Below are positions 33,338 to 42,729 of a stretch of 64,000 bases of DNA, one piece after another. Below the pieces are notes generated by a model. It did no database searches and was not told where the DNA came from. It saw only the letters and a list, made by a program, of their open reading frames with translations. The number at the start of each line of letters is the position of its first letter. The stretch's first letter is position 1. The translations under genes were made by a program, and so were the position numbers. Origin of the DNA: Paenibacillus arenilitoris (GTDB lineage: Bacteria; Bacillota; Bacilli; Paenibacillales; Paenibacillaceae); contig NZ_JACXIY010000027.1 in NCBI RefSeq assembly GCF_014705655.1, positions 60,366 through 124,365 on the forward strand, read 5' to 3'.

Positions 33338-34917
33338 CGCTCTTCCTCCTTCGAAAGTCCTATCAGCCCGTATAGGAACGGGATATCCAAATGCGTCCTC
33401 ACGTGCTCCGCCAGCCGGTCGAACGCCCGCTCGCGGCTTTCGGAGAACCGAAGCGCGGCAGGCAGCGGCTCGAGGCCTTTCGCTTCCCGAATCTCGTTAA
33501 GCCAGGCTCTGCGAAAATCGTCGTTGTGCAGGATGCCGTGCACGAACGTCCCCCATGTTCGGCCGTCCCGGGAGCGCGCTCCTTCCGGTTCGTAATCCTT
33601 CCCGCCCGCATCCGGATGCTGCGCTCGAATCCGGAACGGACGAGGGAGCTGCGTCTCCGCTTCCGGCCATACGACCTCGCCCATATGAATTTCATAGCCT
33701 GCAATCGGCGTTTCCGCTCCGCCACTTGCTAGGCCGGCCATCCCTTCGATCCGGATCGTTTTTTTCGTTTCCGCGAATCTGACCTCGAACGGGAAAAAAC
33801 CGAGCCCGTCCGTCTCTTCCACCGCCGCTTCCACGCGGAGCGGATCGCGCAGCTTCGCCCCGAGCATTTCGTATCCGCCGCATATGCCGACCGTCCATCC
33901 GCCTTCCCCCGCGTGGCTTCGCAGCAAATCGTCCAGGCCGGATTGCCTCAGCCAGATTAAATCCTCGATCGTATTTTTGCTTCCCGGCAAAATGACGGCA
34001 TCGGGGCTGCCCCACTGACCCGCGTGCCCGACGTAGCGAAGCTTCACGTCCGATTCATGCCGCAGCGGATCCATATCGGTGAAATTCGATAAGCGCGGCA
34101 GCCGGATGACCGCGATGTCGAGCTCGCCGGCATGTCCGGCAGCATCCGCATGCGGGACCGCTGCCCGGTTCTTCGAAAGCGACAACGAATCTTCGTCCTC
34201 CAGCTCCAAATCCGGCAAATACGGAATAACGCCGAGCACCGGCTTGCCCGTCCGCGCTTCGAGCCAGTCGAGCCCCGGCTTCAGCAGCGACACGTCGCCG
34301 CGGAATTTATTGATGACGAACCCGCGCACGCGGTCCCGCTCCTCCCGCTCAAGCAGCTCGAGCGTGCCGACGATCGAAGCGAAGACGCCGCCGCGGTCGA
34401 TGTCGGCAACGAGAACGACCGGCGCGTCGGCCCAGGCGGCCATGCGCATATTGACGATGTCGCGGTCCTTCAGGTTGATTTCCGCCGGGCTTCCCGCGCC
34501 TTCCAGCACGACGATGTCATAAGCCTCCCTCAGCCGGTCGAGCGACTCCCGCACGATGCGGCCGGCCGCAGGCAGATAGTCGTCGCGGTATTCGCGCGCG
34601 TCGTAATCCCGAAGCGGCTTGCCGTGCACGACGACCTGCGATCTCATCTCGCCGGAGGGCTTGAGCAGGATCGGGTTCATGTCCGTCGTCGCGAGAATGC
34701 CGCAGGCGTCGGCCTGCATCCCCTGCGCCCGCCCGATTTCCTTGCCGTCCCACGTGACGTAGGAGTTAAGCGACATGTTTTGCGATTTGAAAGGAGCGGT
34801 TTTGTGGCCGTCCTGCGTGAAAATGCGGCACAAAGCCGCGGTAATCAAGCTTTTGCCCGCGTCGGAAGACGTCCCCTGCACCATGATCGTACGCCCGTTC
34901 GGTTTCCTGTCGCTCAT
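33334..34917 (-). CDS. cobQ: Cobyric acid synthase
   Basis: A glutamine-dependent amidase of 527 aa that converts adenosyl cobyrinate a,c-diamide to cobyric acid. The N-terminal ATPase domain shows VQGTSSDAGKSLITAALCR (residues 13-31) and DIDRGGVFASIVGT. The C-terminal class-I amidotransferase domain has the nucleophile in VGICGGYEMLG and the His in GTFVHGILHN. Its ATG overlaps the end of the aminotransferase gene (ATGA). It is the only upper-pathway enzyme in this salvage operon. Confidence 0.95.
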   Translation of the reverse strand: MSDRKPNGRTIMVQGTSSDAGKSLITAALCRIFTQDGHKTAPFKSQNMSLNSYVTWDGKEIGRAQGMQADACGILATTDMNPILLKPSGEMRSQVVVHGKPLRDYDAREYRDDYLPAAGRIVRESLDRLREAYDIVVLEGAGSPAEINLKDRDIVNMRMAAWADAPVVLVADIDRGGVFASIVGTLELLEREERDRVRGFVINKFRGDVSLLKPGLDWLEARTGKPVLGVIPYLPDLELEDEDSLSLSKNRAAVPHADAAGHAGELDIAVIRLPRLSNFTDMDPLRHESDVKLRYVGHAGQWGSPDAVILPGSKNTIEDLIWLRQSGLDDLLRSHAGEGGWTVGICGGYEMLGAKLRDPLRVEAAVEETDGLGFFPFEVRFAETKKTIRIEGMAGLASGGAETPIAGYEIHMGEVVWPEAETQLPRPFRIRAQHPDAGGKDYEPEGARSRDGRTWGTFVHGILHNDDFRRAWLNEIREAKGLEPLPAALRFSESRERAFDRLAEHVRTHLDIPFLYGLIGLSKEEER

Positions 34918-36017
34918 GCTTCCCCCTCTCCGCCGCTTGGCCGGATACAGCTCTCCAGCGCGCTCAGCAGCCGCTCGTTCTGCTCCCTTAGCTTTACGGC
35001 TACCCGGATATAAGTGTGATCGAGCCCCGGAAAACGCGAGGCGTCGCGGATAAGCACGCCTTGCTTGCCCATTTGCAGCTGCAGCATGCTGGCGCTGAGG
35101 CCGGCAGACTCCGGAATGCGGCAGAGCAAATAATTGGCCGAGCTCGGGACGACGCCGAAGCCATGCGCTTCAAGCGCGGCCGTAAGCGATGCCCGCTCCC
35201 GCCCCAGCCATGCCAGCGTTCGCCCGGCAAATTCCTCCTCGGCAAGCACCGCCTCGCCGATCTCCTGCGCGAGCGAGTTCACGCTCCACTGCACTTGCAG
35301 CGCGCGCAAGCGGCTGAGCGGCTTCGGCATGCCGACGATATAGCCGAGCCGGATGCCGGGTATCGAATAAAATTTCGTCATCGACCGGATGACGAACAGC
35401 CTTTCATGGCGGGCCGCTTCCCGAACGAGGCTGAACTCCGCCTCGCAAGGCACGAAATCCATGAACGCCTCGTCGACGACGACATCGGCGCCCCGGTCGA
35501 CGAGTCGCAGGAGCAGCTCCGGCTTCGCGAGCCGTCCGGTCGGATTGTTCGGCGATCCCAGCATGAACAAAACGCCGGGGGCCGCCAGCTCGCATAAGCG
35601 GTCCGCTGCCGGCTCCAAGTCGAAAATATGCGCCGCCGATAGCCGGATTTCCATCGTTTCGCCGCCGATTTTGCGCACGGCGTCGCCGTACTCGTCGAAG
35701 CAAGGCACCGTCAGCACCGTCAGCTTCGGCTGCAGCGCCCGCACGACGAGGTCGATCAACTCCGCCGCGCCGTTGCCGACGACGACCGCTTGCTCGCCGA
35801 TGCCGTGCAGCTCCGCGAGCTTCCGCCTAAGGCCGCGCACGGCCGGGTCCGGGTAACGGCCGATCGACTCCGCGTACCGGACAAGCACCTCCTTCACGGA
35901 GGCGGGAGGACCGAGCGGGTTCATATTCGAGCTGAAATCGGCAAACCCGTCCGCGGGCATGCCGAACGCTTCCTCCGCCGTTCGCAGGTCGCCCCCGTGC
36001 CCGTATCTTTCCAGCAT
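34914..36017 (-). CDS. cobD: Threonine-phosphate decarboxylase / HisC-like aminotransferase
   Basis: A fold-type-I PLP enzyme of 367 aa making (R)-1-amino-2-propanol phosphate, the B12 side-chain precursor. The start GHGGDLRTAEEAFG and DFSSNMNPLGPP are typical of CobD. PLP lysine is K215 (SMTKFYSIPGIRLGY), with GSPNNPTGR and DEAFMDF further signatures. I chose the ATG at 36017 (family-typical start, purine stretch upstream); an ATG at 36056 is in frame. The C terminus overlaps cobQ by 4 nt. Confidence 0.92.
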   Translation of the reverse strand: MLERYGHGGDLRTAEEAFGMPADGFADFSSNMNPLGPPASVKEVLVRYAESIGRYPDPAVRGLRRKLAELHGIGEQAVVVGNGAAELIDLVVRALQPKLTVLTVPCFDEYGDAVRKIGGETMEIRLSAAHIFDLEPAADRLCELAAPGVLFMLGSPNNPTGRLAKPELLLRLVDRGADVVVDEAFMDFVPCEAEFSLVREAARHERLFVIRSMTKFYSIPGIRLGYIVGMPKPLSRLRALQVQWSVNSLAQEIGEAVLAEEEFAGRTLAWLGRERASLTAALEAHGFGVVPSSANYLLCRIPESAGLSASMLQLQMGKQGVLIRDASRFPGLDHTYIRVAVKLREQNERLLSALESCIRPSGGEGEA

Positions 36018-36039
36018 GCTACCACCTACTCCTTCTATG

Positions 36040-36852
36040 CTATAGCGCCCGAACAAACAGCATCGCGGTAAATAGCAGCACCGCTTCGACCGTTTCGTTC
36101 ATCGCGCCGTACGTATCGCCCGTCAAGCCCCCTAGCTTGCGGTTAAGCCAAGCCGCCGGCAATCCCCCGGCGAGCAGCGTCAGCGCAAGCGCGCCGCATG
36201 CCGCGGCCGTCGCATGCGGCCAGTCCAATCCCGCGATCGCAAGCGCGATCCACGTCACGCCGAGCGATATCGCGAACGCGGCAGCCGCCTGTGCGAATTT
36301 CACCCCTTCGAACATGGCGCCGATCCCTTCTCCCTTGCGCGCGTTCGGCCATGCGGCGATGGCGGCCGCCATCCAGGCTCTGCCCCATGCCGGGCCTGCG
36401 ATCAGCATCGCCGCCACGAGGGCGCCGCGCTCTTCCCGAAGCAGCTCGGCGAGCAAGGAAGCTTTGAACAGCAGAAGCAGGACCGCCGCCAGAACGCCCA
36501 TCGCCCCTACGCGGCTGTCCTTCATGATTTCCAGCATCCGCTCGCGGGAGCGGTGGCTCAGTACGCCGTCGGCCGTATCCATCCAGCCGTCGAGATGAAG
36601 GCCGCCGCTCAGCGCCGTCCAAAGCGCGAGCAGGATCACGGCCGAGGGCCAGGCAGGCACGACAAGCCCCAGCAGCCATGCCGCGGCGGCAACGCATGCG
36701 CCGATGAACGCGCCTGCGAGCGGGAAGTAGATGACGCTTCGCGTCAGCACCCGGTTAACGAACGGGACTTCGACCGGAATCGGAAGCCGAGTCAAAAACT
36801 GAAAGGCGGCGATGCATGCGTGCGCATGCCGCTTTATCGCATGGCGAACCAT
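36040..36852 (-). CDS. cobS: Adenosylcobinamide-GDP ribazoletransferase
   Basis: An integral membrane protein of 270 aa joining alpha-ribazole to adenosylcobinamide-GDP, the last step of B12 assembly. Typical CobS pieces: FQFLTRLPIP near the N terminus, LSGGLHLDGWMDTADGV with the Asp-rich metal site, KDSRVGAMGVLAAVLLLL and GGLTGDTYGAMNE near the C terminus. Its first 19 nt overlap the end of cbiB. It is followed after 22 nt by cobD. Confidence 0.94.
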   Translation of the reverse strand: MVRHAIKRHAHACIAAFQFLTRLPIPVEVPFVNRVLTRSVIYFPLAGAFIGACVAAAAWLLGLVVPAWPSAVILLALWTALSGGLHLDGWMDTADGVLSHRSRERMLEIMKDSRVGAMGVLAAVLLLLFKASLLAELLREERGALVAAMLIAGPAWGRAWMAAAIAAWPNARKGEGIGAMFEGVKFAQAAAAFAISLGVTWIALAIAGLDWPHATAAACGALALTLLAGGLPAAWLNRKLGGLTGDTYGAMNETVEAVLLFTAMLFVRAL

Positions 36853-37811
36853 ATGGCGATCACCTCCGCGAACAAAATGATGCTGACGCCGTACAGCAGC
36901 CGGGCGGTTCGCACGATATCGACCGGCTCAAGCCGGCGCAGCGGCCAACCCATTCTCGCCCGCTCGCTCGCGATACCGAAATAAACGTTTGTCCCGCCTA
37001 GCTCGATGCCAAGCGCGCCGGCTACCGCCGATTCCGGAATGCCGCTGTTCGGGCTGGGGTGCCGGCTCGCGAAAGCCAGAATCGCCCGCGCGGCGCGTCC
37101 CGCGCGCATGCCCGGATGAGCGGCTGCCGCGGTCGCAAGCATCGCGCCGGCAAGCCTCGCCGGAATAAAGTTAAGCACATCGTCCGTCCGGGCGGAGCAC
37201 CAGCCGAAATACAGGTACTTGTCGTTGCGGTAACCGACCATGGAATCGAGCGTATTGGCCGCCCGGTACAGCATCGCCAGCGGCGCGCCGCCGAGCAGCG
37301 CGAACAGGACGGGCGAGACTAGAGCGTCGACCGTATTCTCGGCGACCGTCTCGATCGCGGCCCGCGCGGCTTCGCGCTCATCCAGTTTGTCCGTATCCCG
37401 GCCGACGATATAGCCGACGTACTTGCGCGCTTCGCCGAGCCTTCCGTCCGCGAGCGGGTTGTAGACGAGCATAGCCGCATCCTTCAACCCTTTGACGGCG
37501 ATCGTCGTCGAGATGAACCAGGCGCTAGCCGCATAGCCAAGCCAGACGTGAACGTAATCCGCGGCCCAGACGACCGCCCACATGACGCCCCAGCTTATCG
37601 TCAGCGTAATGACGGTCAACAGAACGCCTAACGTCCGGACCGCCGCCGGACCGCTCCTCTTCTCGGGAGCGAGCAGCCGCTCCAGCAGGCGAATAAGCCG
37701 GCCGATCCAAATAACGGGGTGCGTCGGCCATTTCGGATCGCCGACGGCCCAATCGATCGCGATCGCGGCGGCGGTCAGCGGCAGCAGCTCCTTCATCGAA
37801 TAGAACATCAT
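36834..37811 (-). CDS. cbiB: Adenosylcobinamide-phosphate synthase
   Basis: A membrane enzyme of 325 aa that attaches aminopropanol (phosphate) to cobyric acid. The family blocks DWAVGDPKWPTHPVIWIGRLI, VAENTVDALVSPVLFALLGGAP, NTLDSMVGYRNDKYLYFG and HPSPNSGIPESAVAGALGIELGG are all present. The ATG at 37811 overlaps the cobU stop codon (ATGA). Its ribosome site is weak, so coupling probably matters. Confidence 0.94.
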   Translation of the reverse strand: MMFYSMKELLPLTAAAIAIDWAVGDPKWPTHPVIWIGRLIRLLERLLAPEKRSGPAAVRTLGVLLTVITLTISWGVMWAVVWAADYVHVWLGYAASAWFISTTIAVKGLKDAAMLVYNPLADGRLGEARKYVGYIVGRDTDKLDEREAARAAIETVAENTVDALVSPVLFALLGGAPLAMLYRAANTLDSMVGYRNDKYLYFGWCSARTDDVLNFIPARLAGAMLATAAAAHPGMRAGRAARAILAFASRHPSPNSGIPESAVAGALGIELGGTNVYFGIASERARMGWPLRRLEPVDIVRTARLLYGVSIILFAEVIAIWFAMR

Positions 37812-38401
37812 GATGGCTCGTCCCAGCGATACGCCAATGCTTTCAGCTCGACCGGTATGCCCGCCGTTACGAGAAAGACGCGGTCGCAAATCGCGGCGGC
37901 ACGCTGATTCAATCGTCCCGCTTCATCGCGGAATCGCCTCCCGAGCGGATACGCCGGCACGATCCCGTCGCCCACCTCGTTCGTCACGATGATCAGCTTG
38001 CCGGGAAAATGCGTAACGGCGTCCAGCAGTTTGGTCGTCTCCTCCGCCAGCCGATCGTGCCCGAGCGGATCCTGCTCGATGCGCAGCAGCCAATTCGTCA
38101 ACCATAACGTCAAGCAATCGATCAGCACGACCGGCAAGTCAATGCCGTCCTTCGCGTCCTGCGCCGCTTGCTCGCCAAGACGATGTAGCAGTCCCGCCGC
38201 GTCGTACGGCTCTTCCGCGGTTACCCACGGAAACCCCGAACCGTCGCGGTCCAGCCGATGCTTGCCGATGCGATCGATCATTTCCTCATCGTAGGGTTGA
38301 CAAGTCGCGACGTAAATGCCGCGAGTGCCCGCTCGCATCGCATATTGCTCGGCGAACGCGCTTTTGCCGCTGCGCGCGCCGCCGGTTACGAGAATGGCCA
38401 T
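37808..38401 (-). CDS. cobU: Adenosylcobinamide kinase / guanylyltransferase
   Basis: A protein of 197 aa that phosphorylates adenosylcobinamide and then transfers GMP to it. The P-loop is GGARSGKS (7-14), and the enzyme shows YVATCQPYDEEM and VLIDCLTLWLTNWLL as expected. The start at ATG 38401 is favoured; a GTG at 38410 in frame abuts its purine stretch. The gene follows the cobT stop directly. Cytosolic, acting with membrane CobS and CbiB. Confidence 0.94.
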   Translation of the reverse strand: MAILVTGGARSGKSAFAEQYAMRAGTRGIYVATCQPYDEEMIDRIGKHRLDRDGSGFPWVTAEEPYDAAGLLHRLGEQAAQDAKDGIDLPVVLIDCLTLWLTNWLLRIEQDPLGHDRLAEETTKLLDAVTHFPGKLIIVTNEVGDGIVPAYPLGRRFRDEAGRLNQRAAAICDRVFLVTAGIPVELKALAYRWDEPS

Positions 38402-38410
38402 CGCCTTCAC

Positions 38411-39481
38411 CTACCTTTTGGAAATGCCGGCGCTCTCGAAGGTCGCCATCTCTTGCATCAGAAGCAGCGCCGCGTCTATGAAATGAAAGCATAATACGGC
38501 GCCGGTGCCTTCCCCGAGCCGCATCTCGAGATGAATCATCGGGGAGAGGCCGATCGCTTCAAGCAGCTTCGAATGCCCCTGCTCCCGCGATAAATGCGAT
38601 GCGAGCATGTACGGCTTCGCCCGCTCCGCGATTCTCGACGCGACGAGCGCGGCCGCGGACGAGATGTAGCCGTCGATCACGACCGGGCAGCCGCATGCCG
38701 CCGCGCCGATGATCACGCCGACAAGCCCGGCAATTTCCGCCCCGCCCACCTTCGCCAGCGCATCGATCGGATCGGCGGCGTCCGGGGCGTTCGCTTCGAT
38801 CGCCCGCTTCACGACGGCGACCTTCTTCAGCCAAGCTTCGTCGTCGATTCCCGTTCCCCGTCCGACGGACTCCTCCGCCGGCATGCCCGTCAGCACGGTC
38901 GCAAGCACGGCGCTTGCCGTCGTATTGCCGATCCCCATTTCGCCCGTAGCGAACAGCCGGATGCCGTTCTTCGCTTGCTCCTCCGCGACCTCGATCCCGG
39001 CAAGGACGGCGCGCAGCGCCTCCTCGCGCGACATCGCCGGCCCCTTCGCCATGTTGGCCGTTCCGTGCACGACTTTTCGGCTGATCAGCCTCTCATGCGC
39101 CAAATCCGCGTTCACGCCGACGTCGACGCATACGACATCGGCCCCCGCTTGGCGGGCAAGCACATTGACGGCGGCGCCGCCCTGCAGGAAGTTCATGACC
39201 ATCTGAGGCGTCACCGCCTGCGGGAAGGCGCTGACGCCTTCCTCGCATACGCCGTGATCCCCGGCCATGACGATCACGGCTTTGCGCGACAGATCCGGCC
39301 ACAGCTCGCCGGTAATGCCGGCCAGCTGCCTCGCGACGGCTTCCAGCTTGCCGAGGCTGCCCGGCGGCTTCGTGAGCCCGTCCGAATGGCGATCCGCGCG
39401 AAGCGCCGCCTCTTCGTCGAACGGCTTGATTCGGCTTGCCGTTTCCGTCAGCTTCTTAACTAATTCCGATTCCATTCCCAT
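38411..39481 (-). CDS. cobT: Nicotinate-nucleotide-dimethylbenzimidazole phosphoribosyltransferase
   Basis: A protein of 356 aa that activates the lower ligand base to alpha-ribazole phosphate. Recognised by TKPPGSLGKLE, VMAGDHGVCEEGVSAFPQ, GEMGIGNTTASAVLA, VGRGTGIDDE, and the late LGEGTGAVLCFHFIDAA with the catalytic Glu. The ATG at 39481 has AGGGAGA upstream. It sits 12 nt after the btuD-like gene. No 5,6-dimethylbenzimidazole synthesis gene (bluB) is in the window. Confidence 0.96.
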   Translation of the reverse strand: MGMESELVKKLTETASRIKPFDEEAALRADRHSDGLTKPPGSLGKLEAVARQLAGITGELWPDLSRKAVIVMAGDHGVCEEGVSAFPQAVTPQMVMNFLQGGAAVNVLARQAGADVVCVDVGVNADLAHERLISRKVVHGTANMAKGPAMSREEALRAVLAGIEVAEEQAKNGIRLFATGEMGIGNTTASAVLATVLTGMPAEESVGRGTGIDDEAWLKKVAVVKRAIEANAPDAADPIDALAKVGGAEIAGLVGVIIGAAACGCPVVIDGYISSAAALVASRIAERAKPYMLASHLSREQGHSKLLEAIGLSPMIHLEMRLGEGTGAVLCFHFIDAALLLMQEMATFESAGISKR

Positions 39482-39493
39482 GCTCTGTCTCCC

Positions 39494-40288
39494 TTAGCGC
39501 CCGTCATCCCTATAGGATGAGGGCTGCAGCATAATTTGCGGCGCGCCCGTCAGCGGGTGAGCGACGATCGACGCCGTCGTCTCGTAGACCCGCCCGATTA
39601 ACTCGGCGGTCAGCACGTCTCGCGCTGCGCCGGCCGCGGCAATCGCGCCGCGGTGCAGCACAATCAGCTCGTCGCAGTAGAGCGACGCCAGATTAAGGTC
39701 GTGCAGGACGGCGATAACCGTCAAATTCCGCTCCCTCTGCCAGGCGCGAACCGTATCGAGCAGCTGCACCTGGAAGCCGATATCGAGATAAGTCGTCGGC
39801 TCGTCGAGAAGAATGATCGACGGCTGCTGCGCCATAAGCTTCGCGAGCGCGACGCGCTGCCTCTCGCCGCCGCTCAATTGATCCATCTTGCGCTGCCGGA
39901 GCTCCGTCAAGCCCATCGCCTTGATCGCCTCGTCGATGACGGCTTCCGAATCGTCCGAGTCGCTTCCGAGCCAGCCTTGATACGGATACCTGCCCATGCC
40001 GACCACCTCGCGCACCGAGAAGCCGACAGGCGGAAGGCCGCTCTGCTGCAGCACCGCCATCCGCCTGGCGAGCTGCTTGCGGGGGTAGGCATAGATGCTT
40101 CGGCCTTCGAGCAGCACGTCCCCCGCCTTCGGCCGCTCGACGCCCGACAGCAGCTGAAGGAAGGTCGACTTGCCGACGCCGTTAGGCCCGATAATTCCGT
40201 ATATTTTGCCCATGTCGAATCGGCAATTCAGCCCGTTCAGCACGGTTCGGCCTTGGACCTCCTGCACGATGCCGTTCGCTTCGATCAT
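39494..40288 (-). CDS. btuD: Corrinoid ABC importer, ATPase
   Basis: An ABC ATPase of 264 aa of the FecE/BtuD type. Walker A is GPNGVGKST (34-42), signature LSGGERQ, Walker B IILLDEPTTYLD and H-loop VLHDLNLA. It pairs with the FecCD permease directly upstream, overlapping it by 4 nt. Corrinoid specificity is inferred from the B12 riboswitch and the cob genes in the same operon; the sequence alone would also fit siderophore or heme import. Confidence 0.9.
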   Translation of the reverse strand: MIEANGIVQEVQGRTVLNGLNCRFDMGKIYGIIGPNGVGKSTFLQLLSGVERPKAGDVLLEGRSIYAYPRKQLARRMAVLQQSGLPPVGFSVREVVGMGRYPYQGWLGSDSDDSEAVIDEAIKAMGLTELRQRKMDQLSGGERQRVALAKLMAQQPSIILLDEPTTYLDIGFQVQLLDTVRAWQRERNLTVIAVLHDLNLASLYCDELIVLHRGAIAAAGAARDVLTAELIGRVYETTASIVAHPLTGAPQIMLQPSSYRDDGR

Positions 40289-41322
40289 GCCGCACCTCCT
40301 TGCTTCAGCTTGCGCCGGTGAAGCAAATAAGCGAAGAACGGCGCTCCGATGAGCGCGGTGACGACGCCGAGCGGGATTTCCTTCGGCGACAGCGCGATTC
40401 GCGCCAGCGTATCCGCCCAGAGCACGAAGATGCCGCCCCCGATCGCGGAGAGCGGAATGATAAGCCGGTAGTCGGGCCCGACCATCAGCCGGATGACATG
40501 CGGAACGACGAGTCCGACGAATCCGATGACGCCAGATACCGAAACGGCCGCGGCCGTAAGCAGCGTCGAGGCGACCAGTACGACCAGCTTCGTCCGCTCG
40601 ACGCGGATGCCGAGATGCGCCGCATGTCGCTCGCCCAGGACGAATAAATTAAGCGGCCTTCCGTACAGGAGCAGAATCGGGAGTCCGAACGCAAGGAAGG
40701 GCAGCAGGATATACAGATTGTCCCAGCTGCGCAGCGCGAGCGAGCCCATCAGCCAGAACAGAATCTGGTTGACGACCCCCTGCGACATGGACACCATGAA
40801 CGACACGAACGCGCCCAAAAAAGCCTGAAGAATGACGCCGGACAAAATGAGCGTTTCGATCTGCATGGCGCCGTTGCTGCGGGACAGCCAGAAGACGATC
40901 AATAGCGTCGCCGCTCCCGTCGCGAACGCGACGAGCGGGATCGTCCACATCCCGATCGCCGTCTGCAAGCCGAACAAAATAATGAAAGCGGCGCCGACCG
41001 AACAGCCGGAAGCGACCCCTAACGTATAAGGATCCGCCAGTGGGTTGCGCAGCACGCCTTGAAAGCCCGTGCCGGCGAGCGCGAGGCAGGCGCCGACAAG
41101 CACCGCGAGCAGCACGCGGGATAGCCGAACCTGCGTGACGATCGCGATTTCCCCGTCCGTATACGATGCCGTGCCATCCGCGAACCATGGGAGCTGATGG
41201 ATCATAATGCCCCATACGTCCGAGACCGAAATGCCCGCGGAGCCGATCGACAGGCTTACGACGATAGAAACAGCAAGAAGGAGTAAAGCTGCTCCTCCGT
41301 ACGTTAACCCTTTATCATTCAT
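40285..41322 (-). CDS. btuC: Corrinoid ABC importer, FecCD-type permease
   Basis: A permease of 345 aa with about 10 helices: GFQGVLRNPLADPYTLGVASG, LLLLYGRPLNLFVLGERHAAHLGI and GVIGFVGLVVPHVIRLMVG are standard BtuC/FecCD blocks. The ATG at 41322 lies 4 nt after the btuF stop with no good ribosome site of its own, so translation probably depends on reading through from btuF. Confidence 0.93.
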   Translation of the reverse strand: MNDKGLTYGGAALLLLAVSIVVSLSIGSAGISVSDVWGIMIHQLPWFADGTASYTDGEIAIVTQVRLSRVLLAVLVGACLALAGTGFQGVLRNPLADPYTLGVASGCSVGAAFIILFGLQTAIGMWTIPLVAFATGAATLLIVFWLSRSNGAMQIETLILSGVILQAFLGAFVSFMVSMSQGVVNQILFWLMGSLALRSWDNLYILLPFLAFGLPILLLYGRPLNLFVLGERHAAHLGIRVERTKLVVLVASTLLTAAAVSVSGVIGFVGLVVPHVIRLMVGPDYRLIIPLSAIGGGIFVLWADTLARIALSPKEIPLGVVTALIGAPFFAYLLHRRKLKQGGAA

Positions 41323-41326
41323 TCGT

Positions 41327-42319
41327 TTATTTGACGAGATCCGGGTGGATCACTTTGGCAACTTCCAGCAGGCCGTCCGCCAGGCGAGGCCCCACGCGCA
41401 CGAGCGGGTCGTTCTCCACGGCATGTAGCTGCTTGTTCTTCACGGCATCGATGACGTTCCAACCCGGACGGCTCTCAATGCCGGCCACAATCGGATTCGG
41501 CTCCTCCTCCATCTTAGGGTAGATGATCAATTGCGGATTCTGGGTTACGACTTCCTCGGCGCTCACTTCGTACCAATCCGGCTTGCCGGCGGCGATGTTC
41601 GTGCCGCCCGCGATCGCGATCAGCTCGTCGAGGAACGTGCCGGAGCCGACCGTCCAGCCGGGGGAAAACTCCATGTACACGGTTTTCTTCTCGGCGTCCT
41701 TCACGGCATCCGTCACTTGCTGCTTCACTTCGCGCATCCGATTCGCGACCGCGGCCGCTTCGGCTTGTTTATCCATAATTTTACCAAGATTCTCGAGTTT
41801 GGCAACTACCGCGTCGTACGTCTTCGGATCGGAGGCGAATACCGTAATGTCCAGCTCGCGAAGCTTCTCGATCGCTTCCGTATTCATCGAAGAAGAGGCG
41901 AGGACGAGGTCCGGATCGAGCGCCGCGACCGCTTCGATATTGGTCGTCATGTCGCCGACCTTCGGCTTCGACAGCGCTTCTTCCGGATAGTTGCTCCATT
42001 CGTCGACGCCGACGACCGCATCGCCCCCGCCGATCGCGTAGATGGCCTCCGTCTCGCTCGGCACAAGCGTAACGACTTTGGCCGGCGCCTGCTCGAACGT
42101 AACGTCGGTTCCCGTCTCGTCTTTCAGCGTAAGCGGATAGACGGAAGCGTCCGACGTTTCCGCAGGCGCGTTCGATGCGTTCTGCTCCGTATTCGCCGCC
42201 GGGGCGCTCGGCTCGTTGACCGCGTCGTTCGTTGCCCCGCATGCCGCCGTGAAGGCAAGCATCAGCATCAAAAGCATGCCGACTAAAGCTTTAGTTATTT
42301 TGTTGTTCGATCCGATCAT
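41327..42319 (-). CDS. btuF: Corrinoid ABC importer, substrate-binding lipoprotein
   Basis: A lipoprotein of 330 aa. Signal with lipobox FTAAC near residue 27, then a Thr/Ala/Asn-rich linker and a class-III binding-protein fold (VTLVPSETEAIYAIGGGDAVVGVDEWSNYPEE, DLVLASSSMNTEAIEKL, FSPGWTVGSGTFLDELIAIAGG). First gene of the cobalamin operon. It is preceded by promoter, B12 riboswitch and terminator, so its transcription should fall when B12 is plentiful. GGGAG lies about 11 nt before the ATG. Confidence 0.93.
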   Translation of the reverse strand: MIGSNNKITKALVGMLLMLMLAFTAACGATNDAVNEPSAPAANTEQNASNAPAETSDASVYPLTLKDETGTDVTFEQAPAKVVTLVPSETEAIYAIGGGDAVVGVDEWSNYPEEALSKPKVGDMTTNIEAVAALDPDLVLASSSMNTEAIEKLRELDITVFASDPKTYDAVVAKLENLGKIMDKQAEAAAVANRMREVKQQVTDAVKDAEKKTVYMEFSPGWTVGSGTFLDELIAIAGGTNIAAGKPDWYEVSAEEVVTQNPQLIIYPKMEEEPNPIVAGIESRPGWNVIDAVKNKQLHAVENDPLVRVGPRLADGLLEVAKVIHPDLVK

Positions 42320-42358
42320 TTGTCTCTACACTCCCAATTCGTAATGTCGCGCAAACCA

Positions 42359-42392
42359 AAAAAGCATCCCTGGCCATTGTGCCAGAAATGCC
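42359..42392 (-). terminator. Intrinsic terminator of the B12 riboswitch
   Basis: On the minus strand GCATTTCTGGC (42382-42392) pairs, with two G-U wobbles, with GCCAGGGATGC (42365-42375). A run of T follows (42359-42364). It stands between the aptamer (ending near 42477) and the btuF start at 42319, the right place for a transcription-attenuating platform. Confidence 0.85.
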
Positions 42393-42476
42393 GTCAGACG
42401 CCTCAAAAAACAAGGCTAAGCGAAAAGCTTCTCCAACACCTCCCTAAGTCCACGTAGGTTCAAGCGTTCCATAAAC

Positions 42477-42700
42477 GGGCAGGTCTCCTGACTTGGAACT
42501 CGCGTCCGACGTCTTCCCGGGGATTCTCTCCCCAGTGACCTTATATCGACGCGATTGCAGCCGCTTAGACGCTTCGTCTCGCGCTGCCGTTCATTACAGT
42601 GGCGGGTCCGTGCCGGAATTGCACCGGTCTTCCCTTTTAAGCCTCTACGCGACCGGACAGCTAATCTTGCCTTGCCCGCGCCATACGTATCGGCACCTGT
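42477..42700 (-). promoter_or_regulatory. Cobalamin (adenosylcobalamin) riboswitch
   Basis: On the minus strand the leader reads, in order, AGGTGCC (about 42692-42698), AAAAGGGAAGACCGGTGCAA, TTCCGGCACGGACCCGCCAC, the conserved GCCACTG (42597-42603) and the closing AGTCAGGAGACCTGCC (to 42477). These are the B12-box and P1 elements of cobalamin riboswitches. It precedes the corrinoid uptake and salvage operon and a downstream terminator, so bound B12 should stop transcription. Confidence 0.96.
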
Positions 42701-42729
42701 TTATTTGCCTATGCAATTATTCGTTAGTA